From: Glandiceps talaboti
Taxonomy: Eukaryota; Hemichordata; Enteropneusta; Spengelidae
Direction of reading: 5' to 3'
Length of the DNA stretch: 64,000 nucleotides
NCBI RefSeq assembly: GCF_964340395.1
Contig: NC_135552.1
Coordinates: forward strand, 23,769,681 to 23,833,680
The position numbers and the translations under genes are program-made. Under the pieces are notes generated by a model. It did not search any database, was not told the DNA's origin, and saw nothing but the letters and a program-made list of their open reading frames with translations. Below, one piece after another: positions 54,346 through 64,000 of the stretch (its first letter is position 1; every line of letters begins with the position of its first letter).

Positions 54346-57300
54346 AGAACTTCCCCACCCCCGTGTACATAATTTTAAAGCATGAAAATGTACCACCAAA
54401 AAAACTACCACAGGTGACTAGACTGCCAGTAAATAATTGTCATAAATCATTGATGTGACAACACTACTGGTAAATATAAAACTTGATACATTACAAGTGC
54501 TGGTAGTTGTTGAAATATGAATAATCCTGTCAACTATATTTATGCCTTAGTTTGTTCATTTCTGTTTTACTTATGTCCCTTCTGTTTCAAAACACTGTGT
54601 CTATTTCATCAGGGAGATATTTATAGTCATGTGCACTGTGTCTATTTCATCAGGGGGATATTTATAGCCATGTGTCTATTTCATCAGGGGGATATTTATA
54701 GTCATGTGCACTGTGTCTATTTCATCAGGGGGATATTTATAGTCATGTGTCTATTTCATCAGAGGGATATTTATAGTCATGTGCCTATTTCATCAGGGGG
54801 GATATTTATAGTCATGTGTCTATTTCATCAGGGGGGATATTTATAGTCATGTGTCTATTTCATCAGGGGGGATATTTATAGTCATGTGTCTATTTCATCA
54901 GGAGGATATTTATAGTCATGTGTCTATTTCATCAGAGGGATATTTATAGTCATGTGTCTATTTCATCAGGGGGATATTTATAGTCATGTGTCTATTTCAT
55001 CAGGGGGATATTTATAGTCATGTGTCTATTTCATCAGGGGGATATTTATAGCCATGTGTCTATTTCATCAGGGGGATATTTATAGTCATGTGCACTGTGT
55101 CTATTTCATCAGGGGGATATTTATAGTCATGTGCACTGTGTCTATTTCATCAGGGGGATATTTATAGTCATGTGCACTGTGTCTATTTCATCAGGGGGAT
55201 ATTTATAGTCATGTGCACTGTGTCTATTTCATCAGGGGGATATTTATAGTCATGTGCACTGTGTCTATTTCATCAGGGGGATATTTATAGTCATGTGCAC
55301 TGTGTCTATTTCATCAGGGGGATATTTATAGTCATGTGCACTGTGTCTATTTCATCAGGGGGATATTTATAGTCATGTGCACTGTGTCTATTTCATCAGG
55401 GGGATATTTATAGTCATGTGCACTGTGTCTATTTCATCAGGGGGATATTTATAGTCATGTGTCTATTTCATCAGAGGGATATTTATAGTCATGTGTCTAT
55501 TTCATCAGGGGGATATTTATAGTCATGTGTCTATTTCATCAGGGGGATATTTATAGTCATGTGTCTATTTCATCAGAGGGATATTTATAGTCATGTGTCT
55601 ATTTCATCAGAGGGATATTTATAGTCATGTGTCTATTTCATCAGGGGGATATTTATAGTCATGTGTCTATTTCATCAGAGGGATATTTATAGTCATGTGT
55701 CTATTTCATCAGGGGGATATTTATAGTCATGTGTCTATTTCATCAGAGGGATATTTATAGTCATGTGCCTATTTCATCAGAGGGATATTTATAGTCATGT
55801 GTCTATTTCATCAGGGGGGATATTTATAGTCATGTGTCTATTTCATCAGAGGGATATTTATAGTCATGTGTCTATTTCATCAGGGGGGATATTTATAGTC
55901 ATGTGTCTATTTCATCAGAGGGATATTTATAGTCATGTGTCTATTTCATCAGAGGGATATTTATAGTCATGTGTCTATTTCATCAGGGGGGATATTTATA
56001 GTCATGTGTCTATTTCATCAGAGGGATATTTATAGTCATGTGTCTATTTCATCAGGGGGGATATTTATAGTCATGTGTCTATTTCATCAGGGGGGATATT
56101 TATAGTCATGTGTCTATTTCATCAGAGGGATATTTATAGTCATGTGTCTATTTCATCAGAGGGATATTTATAGTCATGTGTCTATTTCATCAGAGGGATA
56201 TTTATAGTCATGTGTCTATTTCATCAGGGGGGATATTTATAGTCATGTGTCTATTTCATCAGAGGGATATTTATAGTCATGTGTCTATTTCATCAGGGGG
56301 GATATTTATAGTCATGTGTCTATTTCATCAGAGGGATATTTATAGTCATGTGTCTATTTCATCAGAGGGATATTTATAGTCATGTGTCTATTTCATCAGG
56401 GGGGATATTTATAGTCATGTGTCTATTTCATCAGAGGGATATTTATAGTCATGTGTCTATTTCATCAGGGGGATATTTATAGTCATGTGTCTATTTCATC
56501 AGGGGGATATTTATAGTCATGTGTCTATTTCATCAGAGGGATATTTATAGTCATGTGTCTATTTCATCAGAGGGATATTTATAGTCATGTGTCTATTTCA
56601 TCAGAGGGATATTTATAGTCATGTGTCTATTTCATCAGAGGGATATTTATAGTCATGTGTCTATTTCATCAGAGGGATATTTATAGTCATGTGTCTATTT
56701 CATCAGGGGGATATTTATAGTCATGTGTCTATTTCATCAGGGGGATATTTATAGTCATGTGTCTATTTCATCAGGGGGATATTTATAGTCATGTGCACTG
56801 TGTCTATTTCATCAGGGGGATATTTATAGCCATGTGTCTATTTCATCAGGGGGATATTTATAGTCATGTGCACTGTGTCTATTTCATCAGGGGGATATTT
56901 ATAGTCATGTGCACTGTGTCTGTTTCAGCAGAGGGATATTTATAGCCATGTTTGTGCAATATTTTATACTTTTCCAATAGTAATAGTTGACAATAGTAAT
57001 CAATACAAGTGTACTAAAAACAGAAATAAGTCTAACTGGACTTTTCCTTTAAGTTGATATCAGTAATCAATACAAGTGTACTAAAGGTAGAAATAAATCT
57101 GAATTGGCTAGTTAATACAGCCAGAATATTTAGAATTAGTTCAGATTGTAATAATATATATCTTTCTATTCCAGGTATGGGTACTGGGTATATTCATAGT
57201 CAGTAGAAGGTCTAAATGGATGCCTCATAATCTAACTGTCAATCTGGTGATTGCACATGTGAGTTCAACAAACTTTTAATACTACAAATGAAAAAATACT

Positions 57301-60300
57301 GTATTCACACATTTCAGTGTCCACTATGTCGTCTGATATTGTCTATTCACCAAATAGAAGATCACAAAGAAAATCATGAATGTTTGTAGCCACTTTCTCT
57401 ATCTACCTATAAGTAGACAGTTAAATGTAATACTTGTAGAGTTATCATGTGCATTCTCTTATTATGTACAGAATAAAGTGTTTTATCAACAGACATTACA
57501 AAGATTGACAACCTGAATTTTTAATACAGCTCACCCACTAAAGAGTATGAAAGATAGTATGCAAAACTAAATGTGATTACAAAGTTGTCAATAGTTTTCC
57601 CTGATAGAATAATAACCAGTGTACCCATTTTAGTAATCAAAATGTTTACTCACTGAGTCTAAAAATTACTTGGAAGTGAATGCCAAATTTTTGCTAATGT
57701 GTCATCAGCATCATCAGGGGTGTACCACAATGAAGTGTACCCATGCACAGATAACTTGTCTGTGACCCATGTTATCATATCATAATTTTTGTTAATTCAG
57801 TTGATTTAGTGTCCTTTTGACTAGCATTGTTTACTTTAAATACTGCTGTTTCATAATGTCAAGAATTTTCAAAAAGTGTTCCATGATTTTCTATCACAGA
57901 ATTTTCGCACCATTGCCAAGCAACACCAAATTAAACCTTGTTTCACATTTATTGTTCTCTGACTATCTAATACATGTATCAGTGGTCCAGTGTTGCCTCA
58001 TGGGAGTTAGCAGACATGCATTATGTAAAAATGAATATTCATGAGTTCTAAGTGCTCACTACTAGACAGAGTCATGGATATTTATTATTCATCTAATACA
58101 TATGTATATCTGTTAACTCCCATGATGCAATGCTGGACCACTGCTCGGACAATGAATGTGAAACAAGTTCCAATTTGTCATTTCTTGGCATTCATATGAA
58201 ATTTATGTGATTTGAAAAACACCATAATGAGTCTCCGAAACCCAAAGTTTATAAAAATGCCTTCATTACCTGGAGTGGCTTTTCCCCTTTGACAGAGATA
58301 ACCTTTCTGCATGTACTATGATGTACTGTACCTCAGTACTCTGACGTCTTTGTAAATATCTTGAAAACATAAATTATGTTTTGACTTCTTTCTAACTTTT
58401 TTCACTCCATATAAAGTCCGACACTGACTAGATGGACGGTTCACGTAGTTCTTTAGTTTATTGGCACTTTGGGTAAGGCACTTGGTATATCTCTTTGGGA
58501 ATATAATGTAAAATTCTAAATCATTTAGGTGTAGTTTCACTATTTTCTGTAAATTCTATATCATATGGGTGTAATTTCATTATTTTCTGAAAACGTGTCA
58601 CCTGGGTACCTTGAAAATAATATAAAGTCAACAATCTTATTATGTGATCGATACATTGCATTATTTCATGATTGGATTAAACTGGTTTAATTTTCACATG
58701 CATATAATATGTTGTAATAAAAATGAGGTGAACAGGTTGTGTAAATATGAATGATAGATTAGAGGAAGTATCCTGGAGTTAAGGTTTGTTAAACACTCAT
58801 AATCATATATGCTTATTTAGAAGTAAAACTACACTTGGAATATTCCATTCTCATGTTTTTAGAAAGACAAAAGGTTATAAAGTGTTGCCACTAGGGACAC
58901 TGTTGTGAAACAGGCCAAAATAGAAACTTTCAAAAAATTACAAATTTCCAGTGTTTCCAGGCCAAAGTCAAAAGCATTCACAACTAGTCCATGTATTATT
59001 AAGGTTAATATTTTATTTCTGATGGTGTAATTGTTAGGAACCATTTTAGTTTGTTGAATTGTGTTAACTTCTTTCTCTGCCATGCCGGGTGCCCTCATAC
59101 AACACTTTAAAAATATCTATCTATAAAATAGATAACCAGAATATTGCATATTCAAATCACATCATGAGTTCATACCTACATGTAATACAAATTGACAAAA
59201 AAAAATCTATCATATGCACTTATTATTCAGTATCATTTTAGTTCTATTTCTATGTAACTTTTTCACCATATTCCAAAAATCTCTGTCAACAACCAACACT
59301 AAATGTAATAATTGAAATTTCTATCAATTTCAACTCATGTCATTTATTAGTATTTGCAAGTTTTACCATGGTTATTGGGAAGAAGATAGGGAGTAGAGAC
59401 AGATGGGCTCAGTGAGAGTTGTGATAAATAGCACTAACAATACACTTAGGAATCCCTAGCCAGCCTAGATTCCAGTCATGTGGGGATTTGGCTCTTTCTT
59501 TTCACCAACCACACCTGACATTTTGCTTAACGATCTATTGCTGTAATGGAGTTATGGCCAGAAAACATGCACAAATTCCTATTTGTTTTTTTTTAAATCT
59601 ACCCGTTATGAGATGACGTCAAGTGCATCACCACATGATTAGAACCAACTTGGAAGGTTGAGCTATATGATATAAACATAATTACCATTTTCAATGTCAC
59701 TGCAGGAAATTGTAATCTAAAGTTACGTTTGACTATACAACCATTACAGCAAAATGCCAGGCATATCGATAGTAGGGGAAAGTGAGGACAAAATCCCCAT
59801 GAGACTGTATTCTAGGATAAGGAATCCCTGACGTAGACTTATATATAATTGTAAAATAAGATGGCAACTATAAATGTACAGTGAAATGTTCAGTTACTCA
59901 ATCTCTGTATTTTGCAGTTAATTGCTTGTATTGGGATAATTCTATATCAATTCTGCGATGATAATAAACCATGGCAACACTATATACAGTTTGTATCATT
60001 TCTGGTTGGAGTTTTTGGATCACGGTGTTGGACATCTATGATAGCTCTAGCATTATGTATCATACGCTGTAAAAGTATGTGCTATGTCATCAGACATAGG
60101 TTCTGGTTCTATCTCTATGGCTGGGGGTGAGTATTATACATTATATACATGATAATGCATCGATTTTCCAATTTGAGAATGATTTTTGTGAAAAATTTTA
60201 AACTTTAGCAACTAAAGTAATCTTGCATGATAGGTTTAATTATACTCACTACCAATGTATGACAGAAATAATTCTAACTATGACTATATATCTATTATTA

Positions 60301-63300
60301 ACTAATCAGTGAAAAGAGAATTTGATTAAAGCTCAGTGCTCTGCAACTTTAGTGTGCAATGACTTTTTTTGAGTATTGATACACAAGATTTTAGAAGCAA
60401 AATGCAAAATTTTTTTTTTGGGGGGGGGGGTTTAAAGCATCGTGTGTAATACCAAGGTATATCTTGGTTTGACATGTTCTTTTGTACCAAGTTGCTTCTC
60501 TTCCTGTTCCTCATTGTATAGTAAATACAGTAGTCCATTCTGTTTGAGACCCTGATGTACATATGTAACTTGATGACTGCTGTGTTTTACTAAGCAATGA
60601 GAGACAGAAAGAGAAGGAACTCAGTACAAGAGAACAATTTAAACCACGATATACCTTGGGATTACACGTAAAACTGGAAAAAAGAACATGAAACTGTTGA
60701 ATTATAATGTCAAAGTCTTGTTTGAAAGCATCCCAAAACATGTGTGCTCCAAAGATGTGCAGCACCTGACCCTTGACCCTTAGTAAGATAAACCATGTCT
60801 TCTTTTAGTAGAAATATATTTATAAATAGGAATGGGCTGGTAGGCATTACAATCAGTGCAGGTCACAAAAGTTTCAAAAATTATGTGTGGGGATGGAAAG
60901 ACTACTTAATTTGCATTTCTTGGACACAAGTCAATTATAGTTGATGGCGTTGAGTTACTAGAGAATACCATCAAAAATAGCTATTTTGTGTTTTTGAATT
61001 TTCTGATGGTGAACTTTTCCTTTGCAGGCTTACAATTTTTTGTGTTGGTATCTTGTTGATAGTTAGTAGAAAGGAAAAACTTGGAGATGTTGATCCTGTA
61101 TTTCAGTATGGATATCTACAGGTATGTGTTGCCATGACAATATTTATACTGTGTCTGACTTGAGTAAGTTATGTAGTGAGCTTCCGGACACCTATGACCC
61201 CTTAGTAGGCTTATGTGTCTGTATGGGCAGGGCTCATGTTCTGAATACTTGGTCAATCTGTTAACAGACCCTGAAGTGTGCAGTCATAAATTTCATCCGT
61301 AATAATTTTCAGATGTCAGAACGGGATTCATGTAATAAGACCTCACATAATTTTTTTTTTCCATTTACTTCAATGTACTTCTTGGGCTTCATCAGTAATC
61401 ATAGGAAAATTGTTGAAATGCAAAATGGAAAATTTAAAGTGACTGGAAATGGCTGAACAATATACTATTATGGGCTGTTTTCATGTTTTGAGCATACATA
61501 ATTATGTGAAGTGCTGTCAATAGAGGGCGTTCTTCATTATGTATTAAGTATTTACTATAATCAAAGGAAACCTCCTCCTGGGGGAAAACCCAGCCTCATA
61601 ACTGAGTATACTGAAAGATTCTGGTACCCATCACACTTCAACATAAATGAAATATTTATTTTAGCTAGTATGATTGAGTACATCCTAGGTGACAATCACA
61701 TAATGTCGCACAAGGTCAACAAACAAACATCGTTCGCTTAGGTCAACAAACAAACATCGTTCGCTTAGGTCAAAACCCCCTCTTCCCTAAACGAACATTC
61801 ACAAGTGTGACATCAAACATTTATATATGATGTAAACTATAATGAAAACTGTAGCGGTCACACCACTATGATTGATGTAATGTAAAAATATGATGGTAAA
61901 CACATTAGAAACCCATCACCATATCTCAAATTAGAAGAAATTTTTTATAAACGTATCAACATCTCAGTAGTAAATATTAAAAGCTGTTATCACTGAAGAA
62001 GCAAAACATTTCTGTCAAAATTTGTTTAGAAGTGTGAAAATGAAGGTCAACAATTGCATAGCCTGCAGACTCCCTGAACTAGCAGTGTTTGCTTATTTGA
62101 GCTTGTGTGACATTGTGCGACCATCCCTTAGATAGATCACTATTTTCAATCATTAATTAACAGTTTCTGTTTTCACAATTTCACCTCGTCATGTATTTTT
62201 TTCAGGTTATTATGTCAACATGTATTTTGTGTTTAAACATCATCATAACAACGGTTACCTTGGTGATATTACAAAGAAATGATAGATTTAGAAGAAATGA
62301 ATACTTATCTATAGACGATGAAGATTCTGGAAGTGATAACGAAACTACTGTTAATTTGTTAAACGATGAAGTAAATGAATATTCAGGTGAGAGCTTGATA
62401 TCATTCTTACTTCCAATTAAGCCCTTTGTAGGAACTTGAAGGAAGTACTATATCATTGTCTTGTACGTCAACATGTCACCTAAAAGCAGCCATATTGAAA
62501 TATTGAGGATGTTGAATTCCATAACCTCTGTCGAAAACCCTTGATGTGAGTTAATAGTTGCCTAGGTATGCAGCATGCCCATATACGGCAATAAATGTCC
62601 ATGTGATTTATTGACCAATCAAAATGTGCAATTTTAGTATGTGTGAGAGGCCTAATTATGTGTTTAAAAAACCAGCTGTCTGGCCATGCTATAGAAAGTA
62701 AGTCCAGAGAAAAACAATAATCTAACCATTGTGGCTCCACAGATATGATAACAGTACTTTAATAACCTGGGATTTATCCCTGTCCTAATCAAATAAATGC
62801 AAAAAAGTTTCCTCAATGATGTGGATATTTTATCCTTTTTCTGTGTTCATCAGATCCTAGCAAAGAATCCGGGTATGGAGATAATGATGAAGATAACAAC
62901 AGAGAAGTAGTCAACTCCAGCGATACCAACAGACTACCAGAATTAGTAGTTGACATTGAAAATATAGCAGAACACACCTGTCAACGTAATTCAAGATGTG
63001 ACGAAGCTCAACAGAGAAGATGTCGACATTTGCTACGTAATTATGAGAATAATATAACACAACTTAGTGCTGAAGTTGATGAAGTAGCATCTGCCATTAA
63101 AAGACATCAGATGGGCCGACATATAGTATTATTGCTGTTACAAATACTCTCTATGTTAATAGTAAGTACTGTTACGTTAGATTTACATTGTTTGGGTCAA
63201 AGGTGAACTCTGAGTATGAAATACATTCAATTTAATACCATAGGTTAAAAAACTTAAATCTGCATGTTGCACTGTTGGCTTTGAAGGGACATACATATAT

Positions 63301-64000
63301 CAAATAACCCACTTAGTAACATGTAAAATACAATGTTGTATATGGGCCATGTAAAAATCACTCTTCATATAAGTTGACGTCTGATAATGTTTGAAAGTCA
63401 TACATATACATTTACATGGTACTTTAGCATATTGCTTGTGGCAACCATAGATTATGTTAGACACGACCAGTTGCAATGAAGATTTGATCAGTTTGGTGTA
63501 ATATAGTCTGTAGTTATTAGAACATTTGATAGATAGAATGGCGTGAAAAAGAAGAGGGAATAAAGGTACAAAATAGAATGGCCTGAAAAAGAAGAGGGAA
63601 GATAGGTACAAGATAGAATGGCCTGAAAAACAAGAGGGAACATAGGTACAAGATAGAATGGCCTGAAAAAGAAGAGGGAATATAGGTACAAGATAGAATG
63701 GCCTGAAACAGAAGAGGGAATATAGGTACAAGATAGAATGGCCTGAAATTGAAGAGGAAATATAGGTACAAGATAGCAATGTCAAACAGAAGATGATTAA
63801 TGAAAGACCCAAACATATCGGAAGATGCAGAGTCTTGTTTTTGCAGTTTAATTCCAATTGTAATACGAAATCATAAAACAGAAAGATATATCATTTAATC
63901 TTATATTTTGCATTTCCACTTTTTACAGGGTTTATTCTTGTGTTTCTGGAGGTTATTCAATGAAACCAGATCAGGAATTTATGTGGAGGTTGAATTCTTG
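51012..64000 (+). CDS. GPR155: GPR155 / LYCHOS, lysosomal cholesterol-sensing membrane protein (5' part, 679 aa seen)
   Basis: Lysosomal protein that fuses a PIN-type transporter fold to a GPCR-like bundle; the human protein senses cholesterol and signals to mTORC1 through GATOR1. Exons, all in frame: 51012-51778, 52161-52326, 53800-53955, 57175-57258, 59918-60126, 61028-61121, 62206-62386, 62854-63161, 63929 to past 64000. Residues 1-~380 are the transporter part: ALPALLFK, then FSTQSNDFALGYPIIKALYQ and LAPISL-like FAPISLAILNPIGF are near-identical to human. A glycosylation sequon (NET, near residue 275) sits where human has NHT. Residues ~380-550 carry the GPCR-like helices. Residues ~550-650 are an acidic, cytosolic-looking loop. 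The last exon (LFLCFWRLFNETRSGIYVEVEF) matches human LWWLFNQEPGRLYVELQFF. The C-terminal DEP domain lies beyond the window. The ATG at 51012 follows ATCACC and is the only start near the acceptor. Confidence 0.95.
53967..54117. repeat. 43-bp tandem repeat just after a GPR155 splice donor
   Basis: About 3.4 copies of a unit with TTATCTTTGTACTGCCAG and AAGGCCTCCCAATGATG start 11 bp after the donor at 53956. Copies are nearly identical. Confidence 0.95.
54264..54343. repeat. CA microsatellite, GPR155 intron
   Basis: About 40 uninterrupted CA units. Confidence 0.97.
54596..56950. repeat. 34/35/41-bp minisatellite, GPR155 intron, ~2.35 kb
   Basis: Roughly 65 copies of GTGTCTATTTCATCAG followed by GGGGGATATTTATAGTCAT. 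Length variants are 34 bp, 35 bp (six G) and 41 bp (extra GCACTGT); AGAGGG replaces GGGGG in many. The 41-bp form clusters near both ends and at 55080-55440. The open frames inside are repeat translations. Confidence 0.97.
57912..58192. mobile_element. Foldback element, ~280 bp, GPR155 intron
   Basis: Left arm (TTGCCAAG, CTTGTTTCACATTTATTG, CAGTGGTCCAG, CATGGGAGTTAGCAGA) is inverted in the right arm ending at 58192, with a ~22-bp extra piece in the left arm. No frame inside and no certain target duplication. Confidence 0.75.
59449..59829. mobile_element. Foldback MITE with 9-bp target duplication, GPR155 intron
   Basis: GGAATCCCT flanks both sides (59449-59457, 59821-59829). Arms pair over about 90 bp with divergence: CCTAGATTCCAGTC / CATGTGGGGATTT against AAATCCCCATG / AGACTGTATTCTAGG, and TGTAATGG against CCATTACA. 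An 8-9-bp target suggests a hAT- or Mutator-type origin. Confidence 0.75.
60411..60430. repeat. T-run followed by G-run
   Basis: About ten T then ten G in a GPR155 intron; unstable homopolymers only. Confidence 0.9.
61686..62130. mobile_element. PIF/Harbinger-like MITE, copy 2 (~440 bp), GPR155 intron
   Basis: Ends (about 61688 and 62127) and interior match 47750-48152: CATAATGTCGCACAAG, CTAAACGAACATTCACAAG, CATCTCAGTAGTAAAT and TGACATTGTGCGACCATCCC. It carries an internal 27-bp tandem duplication (about 61714-61767) absent from copy 1. The right flank is TTA; the left flank is degraded. Confidence 0.8.
63531..63775. repeat. 40-bp minisatellite, GPR155 intron
   Basis: Six copies of a unit with AGATAGAATGGCCTGAAA, AAGAAGAGGGAA and TATAGGTACA. 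The - strand frames over it (99-185 residues) are repeat translations. Confidence 0.96.

Noticed and set aside
54517-56945. Frames of 62-109 residues (His-Gln-Arg-Asp-Ile-Tyr type)
   Set aside because: Repeat translations of the 34/35/41-bp minisatellite within a GPR155 intron.
61515-61530. CAATAGAGGGCG, partial CTCF-like match
   Set aside because: Several core positions fail.
63300-63857. 185-residue - strand frame with membrane-like repeats
   Set aside because: It translates the 40-bp minisatellite and overlaps a GPR155 intron; no family resemblance.

Overview
The window is animal nuclear DNA. Genes are split by GT-AG introns, the sequence is AT-rich, and short repeats and small foldback transposons are dense. 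The recognisable proteins resemble vertebrate families, but the introns are too simple-repeat-rich and the spacing too small for a typical vertebrate. It fits a marine invertebrate bilaterian (hemichordate, amphioxus or lophotrochozoan); the sequence alone does not settle which.

Four protein-coding genes can be assembled exon by exon, every junction keeping frame. (1) A divergent TRPC-type cation channel, + strand, 1792-9069, 10 coding exons, about 707 residues, complete. (2) A WIPF/verprolin (WASP-interacting) gene, + strand, coding exons 22314-30680, about 519 residues, complete, probably with a remote noncoding first exon. (3) LRRC46, - strand, 41366-36867, 7 coding exons, about 303 residues, complete. 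(4) GPR155 (LYCHOS, lysosomal cholesterol sensor), + strand, from 51012 past the window end, 9 coding exons and 679 residues visible. WIPF and LRRC46 are tail to tail. LRRC46 and GPR155 are head to head, and GPR155 probably starts from a noncoding exon near 42.3 kb. The four do not form one pathway. WIPF and GPR155 are also neighbours on human 2q31.1, and LRRC46 lies on the related 17q21 segment, so this looks like a remnant of ancient linkage in the Hox-bearing region.

Region by region: 1-1791 is mostly unassigned, with a GACA-type microsatellite and a foldback. 1.8-9.1 kb is the TRPC gene, its introns full of microsatellites. 9.1-22.3 kb has no recognisable coding gene; it holds compound microsatellites, a higher-order minisatellite (13.2-13.8 kb), foldback elements and LINE-like 3' ends, and is probably partly the 5' intron of WIPF. 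22.3-30.7 kb is WIPF, with three CTCF-like sites in its last intron. 30.7-36.9 kb is 3' UTR/intergenic. 36.9-41.4 kb is LRRC46, with a 34-bp minisatellite in intron 1. 41.4-51.0 kb is the head-to-head promoter region and the long 5' intron of GPR155, carrying several minisatellites, a Harbinger-like MITE, a retro-insertion with a 16-bp target duplication and several hairpins. 51-64 kb is GPR155, including a 2.3-kb 34/41-bp minisatellite in one intron.

No rRNA, tRNA, CRISPR or clear virus-derived element was seen. Most long open frames outside the four genes are translations of tandem repeats.
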